Shown: positions 24,151 through 33,415, counted from the stretch's first letter. The stretch is 64,000 nt of DNA from an uncultured Eubacterium sp. (GCA_905234995.1 CAJOJV010000003.1:1-64000), one strand, 5' to 3'. The notes: generated by a model not told the origin, from the sequence alone. A program made the numbers and translations.

Positions 24151-25043
24151 TATTCAGGCAGCTCAAGGCTTATTCTGCCGAGCTTTCCTCCCCTAAATTC
24201 ATCGCAGACAATTGCAGCGGCGCGCTCATAGTTTATCTCGCCGCCTTTTACAAGAAAGCCGCGTTTTTTACCTATCATATCAAGTATTTCCCAGCCCTCG
24301 CAATCTTCAAAACCGCTGATTTTATAGCGCTCCTCAATCATTTCGGGATGGGTTTTATTTAACACGTCAAGTAATCTGCACGCAAGTGCTTCAAGATCCG
24401 TTACTTCATCCTTAACGGAACCGATAAATGCAAGCTTATCGCCTACTGCCGGGTCATCAAACTTTGGCCACAAAACGCCGGGGGTATCAAGAAGCTCAAA
24501 CCCGTTACCGACGTTGAACCACTGATTATTCCTTGTTACGCCTGCTCTGTCAGCAACCACAGCTTTATTCTTACCTGCCATTCGGTTAATGAACGAGGAT
24601 TTGCCCGTGTTAGGAATACCGACAACCATCAGGCGAAGCGATTTACCGCTCATACCCTTTTCCTCGTTACGCTTGATTACAGACGAAAGAGCCTCTTTAC
24701 ACACGGGGAAAAACTGATTAAGCCCCTTCCCCGTTCTGCAATCAACCGCAATGGCATAAATTCCCTGCTTTTTATAATAATCAATCCAGAGCTTAGTTGC
24801 CTTAGCGTCTGCCACATCGCATTTATTGAGCAAAACGATGCGCGGCTTTTTATTTATCATTTCGCCAAGCTCGGGGTTTGAGCTTGAAAGCGGAATACGG
24901 GCGTCTACGATTTCAACCACACCGTCAACAAGATTAAGGCTTTCCTTAATCAGTCTGCGGGTTTTTGCCATATGGCCCGGAAACCACTGAACATATTGTT
25001 TTTGAATATCTGCTTTATATTCTTTAGTATTGCCGTTATTCAT
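24150..25043 (-). CDS. rbgA: Ribosome biogenesis GTPase YlqF/RbgA
   Basis: 297-residue circularly permuted GTPase for late 50S assembly. The permuted order of motifs is seen directly: G4 VLLNKCDV first, then G1 VGIPNTGKSSFIN, then G3 DTPGVLWPKF. The N-terminus has the QWFPGHMAKTRR signature. AGGGG precedes the ATG at 25043. In related genomes it follows rplS directly; here a methyltransferase-like gene stands between them. Confidence 0.95.
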   Translation of the reverse strand: MNNGNTKEYKADIQKQYVQWFPGHMAKTRRLIKESLNLVDGVVEIVDARIPLSSSNPELGEMINKKPRIVLLNKCDVADAKATKLWIDYYKKQGIYAIAVDCRTGKGLNQFFPVCKEALSSVIKRNEEKGMSGKSLRLMVVGIPNTGKSSFINRMAGKNKAVVADRAGVTRNNQWFNVGNGFELLDTPGVLWPKFDDPAVGDKLAFIGSVKDEVTDLEALACRLLDVLNKTHPEMIEERYKISGFEDCEGWEILDMIGKKRGFLVKGGEINYERAAAIVCDEFRGGKLGRISLELPE

Positions 25044-25063
25044 TTCTACCCCTTACAATGCTG

Positions 25064-25897
25064 TTAAATATTGCACAAAAATTCATAATTCTTTGAAACA
25101 CATAGATAAACATCAGTCTTTCCTGTATATTTGAATGATGAAGAAAAATCAATGTTGTTATTACTTAATTCATCTTCAAGCAGCTTAATTGTTCGTCTCT
25201 CCCCAGCTCGATTACAGTCATCTAAAATAATTATGAATTGCTTTTCTAAACAGGAAGGTAATATATCAAAAATATCAATTCGAGAATATTCTTGATTATA
25301 ACCATTTGGGGCGTCAATACAAATCAGCTCAAAAGACTTGTTATTAAATTCTTCTTTAAAGTCTTTATATGCATTTACCATGTAGCCGTTCATATCTCTC
25401 TTATAGCAATCCAAAAAATGAAAATTAGTCATATCTGACAAATCAGCACTTCTTTTAAAAAAGCTTGCCCACTCCCTGTTGTGTTCAACAACATGATATT
25501 CAATATTAATTTGTTTTCCGAAATACTTAACATATTCGTTAATTATTTTTGTGGACTGCCCCAACCCTAATTCCAAAATCTTTTCAGGCTGAAGATCGTT
25601 TAACACTCTATATAGAATATAAGCAAAATTGTAACCGATTGCGTAACCGGAAAAAGAAAGCCCAATATTTAACCATTCACTGTTTTTAACAGTATCATGA
25701 AATATATTTGCAAACATTATTTCATCTGCCTTTTTGTTAATTAAGCTGATGTTTTTTTCAGTTTTTTCAATTGATGATTTAATTTTGTATATATTTTCTG
25801 AGTTTCTGTTAACCGTTTCGCTAATGTTTCTATTCGTATTATTTAAGCGCTCAATCATTAAAATGCTCTTATATATCTTTTTTAGCCTATTAAACAT
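25064..25897 (-). CDS. SAM-methyltransferase-like protein with N-terminal coiled coil
   Basis: About 277 residues. Residues 1-60 form a Asn/Glu/Lys-rich coiled coil after a basic start. The remainder resembles class I methyltransferases with ILELGLGQSTKII as motif I, EYHVVEHN as the acidic strand, ICIDAPNG, and IIILDDCNR. Similar proteins occur in surface-glycan loci, but the substrate here is unknown. The sequence is clearly more AT-rich than its neighbours and sits between rplS and rbgA, so I suspect acquisition by transfer. The ATG at 25897 follows GGTGAT; the ATG at 25909 overlaps that site. Confidence 0.6.
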   Translation of the reverse strand: MFNRLKKIYKSILMIERLNNTNRNISETVNRNSENIYKIKSSIEKTEKNISLINKKADEIMFANIFHDTVKNSEWLNIGLSFSGYAIGYNFAYILYRVLNDLQPEKILELGLGQSTKIINEYVKYFGKQINIEYHVVEHNREWASFFKRSADLSDMTNFHFLDCYKRDMNGYMVNAYKDFKEEFNNKSFELICIDAPNGYNQEYSRIDIFDILPSCLEKQFIIILDDCNRAGERRTIKLLEDELSNNNIDFSSSFKYTGKTDVYLCVSKNYEFLCNI

Positions 25898-25944
25898 AGA
25901 AATCACCATTATAAAAATGTTTTTAAACTAAACTTACTTTTCTA

Positions 25945-25977
25945 AAAAAGATAACCGCCTCAAAACTTTGAGGCGGT
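25945..25977 (-). terminator. Terminator of rplS
   Basis: Stem ACCGCCTCAA/TTGAGGCGGT with an AACT loop, followed on the minus strand by TATCTTTTTTAG. It isolates rplS from the methyltransferase-like gene downstream. Confidence 0.85.
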
Positions 25978-25988
25978 AAAGAATTAAC

Positions 25989-26330
25989 TTAGATATCTTC
26001 CTTAACTTTAGCTGCCTTACCAACTCTATCGCGAAGATAATAAAGCTTAGCGCGGCGAACCTTACCCTTGCGGATAACCTTTACAGAATCAACATTTGAT
26101 GAATGAAGCGGGAATACACGCTCAACACCAACGCCGTAAGAAAGACGGCGAACTGTGAAGGTCTTGGAAACGCCTGAGCCTTTAATTGCAATAACTGTGC
26201 CCTCAAACATCTGAATTCTTTCATTCTTACCCTCGCGGATACGAACGCCAACGCGAACGGTATCACCGATGTTGAATTCAGGAAGAGTTTCCTTAATGCT
26301 GTCCTGTGCGATAATCTGAAGTGCGTCCAT
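25989..26330 (-). CDS. rplS: 50S ribosomal protein L19
   Basis: A 113-residue ribosomal protein at the 30S-50S interface. The signature [27 protein letters not shown] and [20 protein letters not shown] are complete. AAAGGAGGAA lies before the ATG at 26330; a TTG three bases earlier is not needed. It is transcribed alone, with its own promoter about 120 bases upstream and its own terminator. Confidence 0.97.
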   Translation of the reverse strand: MDALQIIAQDSIKETLPEFNIGDTVRVGVRIREGKNERIQMFEGTVIAIKGSGVSKTFTVRRLSYGVGVERVFPLHSSNVDSVKVIRKGKVRRAKLYYLRDRVGKAAKVKEDI

Positions 26331-26449
26331 CAATATTTCCTCCTTTAAAATTTATCAGATGTTCGTAACAATTAATGAAAGAGGACCATCCGCTTAAATG
26401 CCTAAACGCATAGCATTCAACGCGTTGCGGAGCTGCAACGGAATAATGC
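26331..26449 (-). promoter_or_regulatory. 5' leader of rplS, possible L19 autoregulatory leader
   Basis: About 119 transcribed bases before rplS are predicted to include the hairpin GTTGC/GCAAC and a second stem around AATGCTATGC and GGCATTT, followed by GGATGGTCC. Position and size fit the L19 leader known in Bacillota, which lets the protein repress its own synthesis. I could not check a covariance match. Confidence 0.4.
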
Positions 26450-26455
26450 TTGTAT

Positions 26456-26484
26456 ACTATATCATAAGATAAATAAAAATGCAA
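26456..26484 (-). promoter_or_regulatory. Promoter of rplS
   Basis: On the minus strand TTGCAT (26484-26479) and TATAGT (26461-26456) are 17 bases apart. Confidence 0.7.
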
Positions 26485-26492
26485 GCATTTTT

Positions 26493-27158
26493 TTATTTAA
26501 ACTCATTATATTCTTTATCAAGCAGCCTTATTCTGCTGATACTGCGCCATTCGAAGTCCATATCAATCAACCTGATAATGGTATCAAACAGAAGAGTCGG
26601 GTTAAGGTTTTTCTCAATTCCCGCGGCAAGACGGACGTTTAAAACAATCTCCTCTCCCCTGATTGAAATTGAATATTTATCTATAAACGGCTTTATATTC
26701 GTTTCAACCATAACGCGGCGTTTGCCCTTTTTCGCTTTCTTTTCAGCTAAGATTTCATCCGAATCAAGCACTACCTTGATTTTTGCAAGCGCAGCCTCGT
26801 TATCTGCAAATTCAAATTTATAAACGTAATCTGAAAAAGCAATCTCGGAAGCATCGCGAAAATCATCCAGCACCTCGCGAATTCTGATGCCCGGCGGCAG
26901 CATTTTATTCATACGTTCTCTTATCTCATCATTTGAAATCTCTCCGACGAGGCGGATATCAACGCTTTCGCACAGGCTTTCAACGCCCAGGGAAAGCGGG
27001 AGTGAAAAGCTCATATACGGATGAGGATTAAAGCCCTCCGTAAACCAAAGCGGAATATCAGCCCTTGCAAGCGCGCGCGCCATACAGCGGTTAATATCAA
27101 GATGGCTTATGTATTTACAGCGGTCTGTTTTTGAAAATATCAGTCTAACCTCTCGCAT
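26493..27158 (-). CDS. DUF2344/TIGR03936 radical-SAM-linked protein
   Basis: 221 residues of the TIGR03936 family. It starts with VRLIFSKTDRCKYISHLDINR and has FTEGFNPHPYMSFSLPLSLGVES, both family marks. The partner is always a TIGR03960-type radical SAM protein, sometimes fused to it. Here the two genes overlap by 14 bases, so they are translated together. The chemistry is unknown; a role in RNA or ribosome modification has been guessed from neighbouring ribosomal genes, here rplS. Confidence 0.88.
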   Translation of the reverse strand: MREVRLIFSKTDRCKYISHLDINRCMARALARADIPLWFTEGFNPHPYMSFSLPLSLGVESLCESVDIRLVGEISNDEIRERMNKMLPPGIRIREVLDDFRDASEIAFSDYVYKFEFADNEAALAKIKVVLDSDEILAEKKAKKGKRRVMVETNIKPFIDKYSISIRGEEIVLNVRLAAGIEKNLNPTLLFDTIIRLIDMDFEWRSISRIRLLDKEYNEFK

Positions 27159-28986
27159 CGCAATGCCCTCCGTTTAACATATTGGCACCGCAGCCCGCAC
27201 ATTTGATGCGGCAATGCGGAGTGGTTTCGTTATTATGCGCCTTGATATTCTCACGCTCAAGGAATTTTCTTGAAATGCCGTAATCAAGATGATCCCAGGG
27301 AAGCACCTCGCTGAATTCGCGCTTTCGCCTTGTATAGAAAAACGGGTCTATGCCGTTCTTATCAAAGGCGGTAATCCAGGCATCGTAATTGAATTTATCG
27401 CCCCAGGCGTCAAACTTACAGCCGCTTTTCCAGGCATCATATATAACTGAATTGAGGCGCCTGTCTCCTCTTGCAAGCACACCCTCAAGCAAGGAGGTCG
27501 GCGTTTCGTGGAAGGACACCTTGATTTTTTTACTCGGTATTGATTTAAGCAAATGCTCCTGCTTTGCCTTGAGGTTTTCCATAGAATCCTCAGGCTCCCA
27601 CTGAAACGGAGTGTGCGGCTTAGGAATAAAGGAAGCGCAGCTTATTGAAACCTGAACGCCAGTGCCCTTCTGCCTGTTCGGATTATTATAAAATGCGTGT
27701 ATAACCTGCATACCCAAGTCGGCAATGCCCTCAATATCCACCATCGTTTCAGTCGGCAAGCCCATCATAAAATAGAGCTTAACCGAGGTCCAGCCGTTAT
27801 CAAAGGCTTTCGTGCAGGTGTTGAGCACCTCCTCCTCGGTAACGTTTTTATTAATAACGTCACGCAATCTCTGAGTGCCTGCCTCGGGTGCAAAGGTCAA
27901 ACCGCTTTTGCGGACTTTATTAAGCTTTTCCACAAGCTCGTCCGAGAAATTATCGACGCGCAGCGAAGGAAGAGAAAGATTAATTTTGTCTTTAACCGTC
28001 CAGTCAATCAACGAATTCAGCATTTCGTTTACCTGACTGTGGTCAGAGGTTGAGAGCGAGCAAAGCGAAAGCTCATCGTAGCCCGTTGACTCAATCAAAG
28101 CTTTTGACTGTGCGTTTATCGTTTCAACGCTTTTTTCACGAATAGGTCTGTAAATAAACCCTGCCTGGCAAAAACGGCAGCCGCGGATACATCCGCGGAA
28201 GATTTCCTCAACTGCCCTATCGTGCACGATGCTGATAAAAGGCACAACGAATTCCTTCGGATAAAAGCAGGTGTTCATATCGGCAACAACCGATTTCTGT
28301 ACCCTTGACGGCGCACCGCAGAGCGGTTTAAGCTCTTTCAAAGTGCCGTCTTCATTATAAGTGTCTTCATAAAGCGAGGGCACGTAAACGCCTTTTATAT
28401 CCTTAGCCTTTACCAGAAATTCCTGTTTGGATGAGCCTGCCTTTTTGCACTCCTCAAGAAGCGTAAGCAGCTCCATTGTTGACTCCTCGCCGTCTCCGAG
28501 AAAAACGATATCTACGAAATCCACTATAGGCTCGGGATTGCAGGTGCAGGGGCCTCCGCAGCATATAATCGGAGTCAGGCTTTCCCTTTCTTTTGACAGA
28601 AGCGGTAACTGCGCCAAATCAAGCATATTGAGCATATTTGTGTAGCAAAGCTCATACATAAGAGAAAAGCCGATAATATCAAAATCCTTAATATAATCGC
28701 TGCTTTCAAGAGCAAATAACGGAATGTTATTTTGGCGCATTTGCTCTTCCATATCCCCATCGGGAGCAAACACGCGCTCGCACCAATAATTATCCTTTTC
28801 ATTAACCATGGAATAAAGAATTTTCATTCCGAGATGGCTCATTCCGATTTCATATAAATCGGGAAAGCAAAAGGCGTAGCGTAGATCAACCGTTTTGGGA
28901 TTCTTAACAACAGCGTTAAGCTCGCCGCCCGCATAACGTGCCGGCTTCTGAACGTATTGCAACGCCTTTTCAATACATTTTTTCAT
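27145..28986 (-). CDS. TIGR03960 family B12-binding-like radical SAM protein
   Basis: 613-residue radical SAM enzyme. The [4Fe-4S] motif is the CxxxCxxC in FRGCIRGCRFCQAG near residue 270. An N-terminal Rossmann-type domain comes before it (FPDLYEIGMSHLGMKILYSMVN), and a Cys-rich C-terminal tail includes CRIKCAGCG. The long C-terminal half contains the conserved FTPFQWEP-like segment (PHTPFQWEPED). Overlaps the DUF2344 partner downstream and the M50 peptidase gene upstream. The substrate is not known. Confidence 0.9.
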   Translation of the reverse strand: MKKCIEKALQYVQKPARYAGGELNAVVKNPKTVDLRYAFCFPDLYEIGMSHLGMKILYSMVNEKDNYWCERVFAPDGDMEEQMRQNNIPLFALESSDYIKDFDIIGFSLMYELCYTNMLNMLDLAQLPLLSKERESLTPIICCGGPCTCNPEPIVDFVDIVFLGDGEESTMELLTLLEECKKAGSSKQEFLVKAKDIKGVYVPSLYEDTYNEDGTLKELKPLCGAPSRVQKSVVADMNTCFYPKEFVVPFISIVHDRAVEEIFRGCIRGCRFCQAGFIYRPIREKSVETINAQSKALIESTGYDELSLCSLSTSDHSQVNEMLNSLIDWTVKDKINLSLPSLRVDNFSDELVEKLNKVRKSGLTFAPEAGTQRLRDVINKNVTEEEVLNTCTKAFDNGWTSVKLYFMMGLPTETMVDIEGIADLGMQVIHAFYNNPNRQKGTGVQVSISCASFIPKPHTPFQWEPEDSMENLKAKQEHLLKSIPSKKIKVSFHETPTSLLEGVLARGDRRLNSVIYDAWKSGCKFDAWGDKFNYDAWITAFDKNGIDPFFYTRRKREFSEVLPWDHLDYGISRKFLERENIKAHNNETTPHCRIKCAGCGANMLNGGHCDARG

Positions 28987-29501
28987 ACAAACCTCAAATT
29001 AAAAATCAAAAGATAAACAGCAATCAGTATTAAAGAAACTATCTTATACCTGATTAATAAGCCAACGGAAAAAATAAACAATAATATTAAAAATAAAGTT
29101 GAAATATATTTTCCTTTATCCGGCATTAAAAGCAATAGCAGCCTTCCGCCGTCAAGAGGAAAAACGGGAATAATATTCAGTAAAAACAAAAGCAGATTTA
29201 TTTTATCTCTGAAAACGGTAAACAAAAATAGGTTAACAAGAGGACCGCAGAAAAGCATTGCCGCCTCCTGTTTTAACGAAAGCAAGCCGTTATACTTTAT
29301 GCCGAAGCCAAAAAATGAAAGCGATATTTCATAAACCCTTGCCTTAAATGCAACGAGCGCGGCAAGATGACCGAGCTCGTGCAATACGGATAAGATAAGC
29401 AGCTGCAAGGCGCTTTGATAACCGTAAAGAAGCGCAAAGGAAATAACCAAAATGAAAGAAAAATCAATTTTCAGCCTTAAGCACTTGATACGTATTTCCA
29501 A
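28983..29501 (-). CDS. M50 site-2 type membrane metalloprotease (SpoIVFB-like)
   Basis: 172-residue intramembrane zinc protease. The zinc site is HELGH (residues 41-45) in a hydrophobic helix, and the third ligand motif IPVFPLDGGR is at residues 111-120. Four to five membrane helices are visible. This size and the lack of PDZ or CBS domains fit the SpoIVFB group, which in spore formers activates sigma-K; whether this protein does so is inference. The start is a TTG at 29501 with GGTGAT upstream. It overlaps the radical SAM gene by 4 bases. Confidence 0.82.
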   Translation of the reverse strand: MEIRIKCLRLKIDFSFILVISFALLYGYQSALQLLILSVLHELGHLAALVAFKARVYEISLSFFGFGIKYNGLLSLKQEAAMLFCGPLVNLFLFTVFRDKINLLLFLLNIIPVFPLDGGRLLLLLMPDKGKYISTLFLILLFIFSVGLLIRYKIVSLILIAVYLLIFNLRFV

Positions 29502-29528
29502 AAAATCACCATAAAATTTTACGATGAT

Positions 29529-29951
29529 TTAATCAGCATTATTCTTTCTTTTATCTATATAGGACTGAAGAATTACCGAAGCAGAAACCGCGTCAACGTT
29601 TGCCTTACGTTTTTTGCCCTTAACGTTATTATCCGAAAGATAGCCATGAGCAATTACTGTTGTTAGCCTCTCATCCTGATAATCAACGGGAATATCGCAA
29701 AGCTCGCCGATTACAGCGCCGAGAGCTCGACATTCATCGCAGCGATAGCCATAGCTTCCGTCCATATTTCTCGGAAGCCCGATAACGATAAGCTCAGCCT
29801 TATTCTCCGCAGCTTTTTCGGCAATCAGCTTTGCAAGCTTTGGCTGATAGCTTTCCGCAATAACCTCAAGCGGAGAGGCAAGTATTTCATTTTTATCGCA
29901 TACGGCAAGCCCCGTTCTGGCATCACCGTAATCAACAGACAGAATTATCAT
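29529..29951 (-). CDS. ruvX: Holliday junction resolvase-like protein RuvX/YqgF
   Basis: 140-residue RNase H-fold nuclease of the YqgF family, acting on pre-16S rRNA 5' ends or Holliday junctions depending on species. It starts ILSVDYGDARTGLAV with the catalytic Asp7 and continues with IVIGLPRNMDGS and VDYQDERLTTVIAH. GAGG stands 5 bases before the ATG. The T-run of the PBP terminator runs into this ribosome site, so expression from upstream may depend on terminator readthrough. Confidence 0.93.
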   Translation of the reverse strand: MIILSVDYGDARTGLAVCDKNEILASPLEVIAESYQPKLAKLIAEKAAENKAELIVIGLPRNMDGSYGYRCDECRALGAVIGELCDIPVDYQDERLTTVIAHGYLSDNNVKGKKRKANVDAVSASVILQSYIDKRKNNAD

Positions 29952-29954
29952 ATA

Positions 29955-29987
29955 AACCTCAAAAACGGCATCAAAATGATGCCGTTT
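29955..29987 (-). terminator. Terminator between the PBP gene and ruvX
   Basis: Stem AAACGGCATCA/TGATGCCGTTT (29963-29973 with 29977-29987); on the minus strand TTTTTGAGG follows, overlapping the ruvX ribosome site. Confidence 0.7.
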
Positions 29988-29993
29988 AAATTT

Positions 29994-32405
29994 TTAGTTG
30001 CCCTCGGAATCAGATTGCTGAGCAGCCGCAGTTGTTGCAGCGGTTGTGCCTTCTGCCGAATCGGATTCGTCATCCTCTGCTTTTTCAGTAGTTGTGCCTG
30101 AATTTGAAGAGTAAGGCGGGAGATTATTCGGGTCATACCAGCCATAGCCGGCGCCGCTTGAAAACTTTGCAAGCAACCCGTTTGACGGATCATAAGCCTT
30201 TCTGACAATGCCGTCATAATCGGGGAAGGATTTTTCGTTAATGCCCTTTGCATCGTAAATCTCGCCCATAACGGTTTTCCAGATTGTGCCGGACGGATTA
30301 GGAGACAGACGATAAACGATTTCCTTGGGCTGATCATAACCATACCAAACGGCTGCAATATACTCGGGCGTTCCGCCGACGAACCAACGGTCCTTAGAAG
30401 CCGTGGTGGTACCGGTTTTGCCGTAGCACTGAATTGAGGAAAGTTTATAGGAGGTACCCGTGCCCTCAGTCATAACCGTCTGCAAAAGCTTATTCATTAT
30501 CCAAGCAGAGCTTTCGGAAAGAGCGTCCTCCCTCGTCGCCTCTGCATCGGTCTGAATAAGAACGTTACCGAGCGCATCCTCAATCTTATAATAGCAATAA
30601 GGATAATAATAATGACCGCCGTTTCCGAATGCAGCATAAGCCGCAGTCATATCAAGCACCGTTACGCCATAAGTCAGCGAGCCCGTTGCCATGGGAGCAT
30701 AATCGCAGTCTGCAACTGCGTCAAGAGTTGAAATATGGAATTTCTCAGTAATATAATCAAACGAATAATTAACGCCGATTTTATCAAGGGTTTGTGCCGA
30801 AATGGTATTCATTGAATTGGCAAGACCGCGCTGAACCGTTACGTTATTACCGGAATACTTACCGCCCTCGTTAGTCGGCCACGGCTTGCCGTTAACTGTT
30901 TTAAGCGGCTTATCGGGAGTCAGGGTTGACCAGTAAATATTGCAATTATCGTCATTAAGGCTCTTTTCAATTGCGGGACCGTATACGGAAAGAGGCTTAA
31001 TAGTTGAACCCGGCTGACGCTGGGACTGGAACGCTCTGTTAAGTGCAAGACCGCCGGGATACTCGCCTGCTCCGCCTACAAGACCGAGCACTCTGCCCTC
31101 ATAGTTCATAACGACCATCGCGCCCTGAACGGTTTCATCAGGCATACGCTTATAGTTTTCATAAACGTCCTCAAGTGCATTCTGAACGTCAACGTCAACA
31201 GCAGTATAGATTTTAAGACCGCCGCCGTAAAGCAGGTTTTTAGCCTTCTTTTCGGTGTAACCGAGCTTCTGCAAATCAGCAAGAACGGTTTTAATTACGT
31301 AGTCAACATAATATGAATCAATTACGTTTTCATTTGCGGAATCACCGGAATTGGTAATCTGGCTGCCCTGATAGTTTTCGCTGTTTGTGAAAACCATTTC
31401 ATAATCAACAGCCTCGTTATATTCCTCCTCGGTGATTTTACCCTGCTCATACATTTCCTTTAAAATCCAGAGCTGGCGGGTTCTGTTATTATCGGGATGG
31501 CGAAGCGGATTATACTTACTCGGATACTGCGTAATTGCCGCAATACAGGCGCACTCGGCTATATTCAGATTTGAAATATCCTTTCCGAAGTATTTTTCAG
31601 CAGCGGTTTTAACGCCGTAGCAGCCCTCGGAAAGATAAATCGTATTAAGGTAAGCCTCAACGATTTCATCCTTGGAATAATTCTTTTCAAGGTTTAAGGC
31701 TGAAATAATTTCGTTAAATTTACGAACGATTGTAACGTCGTTTTCATCAGTCAGGTTTTTAATAAGCTGCTGAGTGATAGTAGAACCGCCCTGGCCGTTA
31801 TTTGAGCGCTTTACGATAACGCCGATGGTTCGCGTCCAGTCAACGCCCTTATGCTTTTCAAAACGCTTGTCCTCAGTAGTGATGAAAGCGTCCTTCATAT
31901 ACGGGCTCATATCGTCAAGATTAACCCAGATTCGGTTTTCCTCGCCGTGAAGCCTCGTCATCTCAACGAGATTATTATCCTTATCGTAGCAATAGATAAA
32001 AGAGGTCTGGTTCTGCGAATACTTTTCATCGGTTAAGTTAAACACGGGATCGCCGTGAACCATACTGTAGCCGTAAATTGCGATTACGGAAAAGCAAACG
32101 ACTGCAACAACGGCGACTACCATAAGCGCGCCGATTATCACCCTTGCAAGCCTTGATGCAGGAGTGCTGATTTTTTTCTTTTTCTTTTTCTTGGCAGTCT
32201 GAACCGCCGCCTGCGGTTTTTCCTTTGGCGCGGGCTGCTTTCTTGTGCGAACGGCGGGCTTAGCGTCCTTATCCTTAAAGCCGTTTTCGCTGTATGCAGC
32301 AGGCTTGGAAGCTGCAGCCTCTTCCTGCTTTTTCTTGTCCTCGTTATAAACTCTGGCAGAATTATTCATAAAGGATTGCAATAAATCATCATAATCTTTT
32401 GCCAC
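29994..32405 (-). CDS. Class A penicillin-binding protein (PBP1A-type)
   Basis: About 803 residues with a cytoplasmic Lys/Pro/Ala-rich N-terminus, one membrane helix near residues 85-110, a GT51 glycosyltransferase domain and a transpeptidase domain that polymerise and cross-link peptidoglycan. GT51 marks are TTEDKRFEKHKGVD with the catalytic Glu and GGSTITQQLIKNL. Transpeptidase marks are the SxxK in RQPGSTIKPL, SMN in ANSMNTISA and KTGTT. The C-terminal tail is Ser/Thr/Glu-rich. I take GTG at 32405 as start because GGGAGG lies 7 bases upstream; an ATG at 32411 is too close to it. Confidence 0.93.
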   Translation of the reverse strand: MAKDYDDLLQSFMNNSARVYNEDKKKQEEAAASKPAAYSENGFKDKDAKPAVRTRKQPAPKEKPQAAVQTAKKKKKKKISTPASRLARVIIGALMVVAVVAVVCFSVIAIYGYSMVHGDPVFNLTDEKYSQNQTSFIYCYDKDNNLVEMTRLHGEENRIWVNLDDMSPYMKDAFITTEDKRFEKHKGVDWTRTIGVIVKRSNNGQGGSTITQQLIKNLTDENDVTIVRKFNEIISALNLEKNYSKDEIVEAYLNTIYLSEGCYGVKTAAEKYFGKDISNLNIAECACIAAITQYPSKYNPLRHPDNNRTRQLWILKEMYEQGKITEEEYNEAVDYEMVFTNSENYQGSQITNSGDSANENVIDSYYVDYVIKTVLADLQKLGYTEKKAKNLLYGGGLKIYTAVDVDVQNALEDVYENYKRMPDETVQGAMVVMNYEGRVLGLVGGAGEYPGGLALNRAFQSQRQPGSTIKPLSVYGPAIEKSLNDDNCNIYWSTLTPDKPLKTVNGKPWPTNEGGKYSGNNVTVQRGLANSMNTISAQTLDKIGVNYSFDYITEKFHISTLDAVADCDYAPMATGSLTYGVTVLDMTAAYAAFGNGGHYYYPYCYYKIEDALGNVLIQTDAEATREDALSESSAWIMNKLLQTVMTEGTGTSYKLSSIQCYGKTGTTTASKDRWFVGGTPEYIAAVWYGYDQPKEIVYRLSPNPSGTIWKTVMGEIYDAKGINEKSFPDYDGIVRKAYDPSNGLLAKFSSGAGYGWYDPNNLPPYSSNSGTTTEKAEDDESDSAEGTTAATTAAAQQSDSEGN

Positions 32406-32456
32406 GTTCATACCTCCCAAACAAGTTATTCGAGCATTAAAATGCTTTATTTAATA

Positions 32457-32485
32457 ATTATACTATATATTTCCAAATAAATAAA
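32457..32485 (-). promoter_or_regulatory. Candidate promoter of the PBP gene
   Basis: On the minus strand a TTTATT hexamer (32485-32480) and TATAAT (32462-32457) are 17 bases apart. The -10 box is perfect and the -35 box weak. Confidence 0.5.
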
Positions 32486-32500
32486 GAATTATTTTCCAAA

Positions 32501-33367
32501 TTAATCAGCCTTGATTTTGCGATGCTTGCCGACCGGCACGATGCGCTTATTGATAGAAATGCTGTCATAGGTTTTTTTAACTCTTATAAACGCCCAGAAT
32601 TTCCTTTTACATTTTGGGCAGGAGCACACCATTTTAAAGGATTTGTTGATACATTCAACCTCGCCTATTATTTTGGCAGCGGTTAAGCAATTCGGGCAAT
32701 TAATCTGTTCCTTATAAACGTTATAGTATTCCGAAACAGGTTCTACGATGCAGAAGGGCTTAAACGCAAGCCTGCCGAAAAAGTCCTCGTCACACTCAGT
32801 AATATACTGCTGCATCAGCTTTACATCATAAAGCTTTTTAATGCACTTGGCAGTAACTATGCAATCCTCAAGCGCACGGTGAAGGTTTTCATCCTGAAAA
32901 TCAAGAGCAAGTATTTCGGCACAGTTTGCAAGGCTTATTTGTGAACCCTTTGGCACGTTCAGAAAAAACTGGCAATACTGCTGCGCATCCATATATCTTT
33001 TTATAAAATCAATATTGGTTGTGTGAAAAAACCTGCTGAAATTTGAAACGAGCACGTATAAATCGCTGTTTGACCAGCTCATAAATACCGTATCAGCCGA
33101 GCCTGCCCAGCGTGAAAAATCTCGGATTGCCTCCTCAAAAGGAATCCCCTGCTCCTTCATTTCGGCAATTGAAATATTGGTAAGCTCCTTAACCCTGCCG
33201 GAAAGCCTTCTTGAAAGCTGAGGCTTGATAAGCTGCTTAAAGCTATCCTCAACCGCAAACTGAGAATTGAGCTTAACCGCACCGATTTCGATTATTTCGT
33301 TCATACCCTTCTGAGTTTTATAATCATAAGCATTATTCCACTCAAAATCAAAAATAACGTAATTCAT
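32501..33367 (-). CDS. DnaQ-like 3'-5' exonuclease with C-terminal zinc ribbon
   Basis: 288 residues. The DEDDh exonuclease domain covers about residues 1-185, with Asp7 and Glu9 in IFDFEWNN, a middle Asp in the FSNDLYVL-like segment (SWSNSDLYVL), and HRALEDCIVTA for the last His and Asp. A zinc ribbon follows with CPNC and CPKC (about residues 224-260). This combination is seen in small nucleases of the KapD/sporulation-inhibitor type; the target is not known. Transcribed alone, downstream of secG across a terminator. Confidence 0.8.
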   Translation of the reverse strand: MNYVIFDFEWNNAYDYKTQKGMNEIIEIGAVKLNSQFAVEDSFKQLIKPQLSRRLSGRVKELTNISIAEMKEQGIPFEEAIRDFSRWAGSADTVFMSWSNSDLYVLVSNFSRFFHTTNIDFIKRYMDAQQYCQFFLNVPKGSQISLANCAEILALDFQDENLHRALEDCIVTAKCIKKLYDVKLMQQYITECDEDFFGRLAFKPFCIVEPVSEYYNVYKEQINCPNCLTAAKIIGEVECINKSFKMVCSCPKCKRKFWAFIRVKKTYDSISINKRIVPVGKHRKIKAD

Positions 33368-33376
33368 TTATTCTCC

Positions 33377-33410
33377 AAAAAAAATAACCTTGCATAACGC
33401 AAGGTTATTT
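33377..33410 (-). terminator. Terminator of secG
   Basis: A 12-bp stem AAATAACCTTGC/GCAAGGTTATTT with an ATAAC loop and a T-run on the minus strand. Confidence 0.85.
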
Positions 33411-33415
33411 AATCA

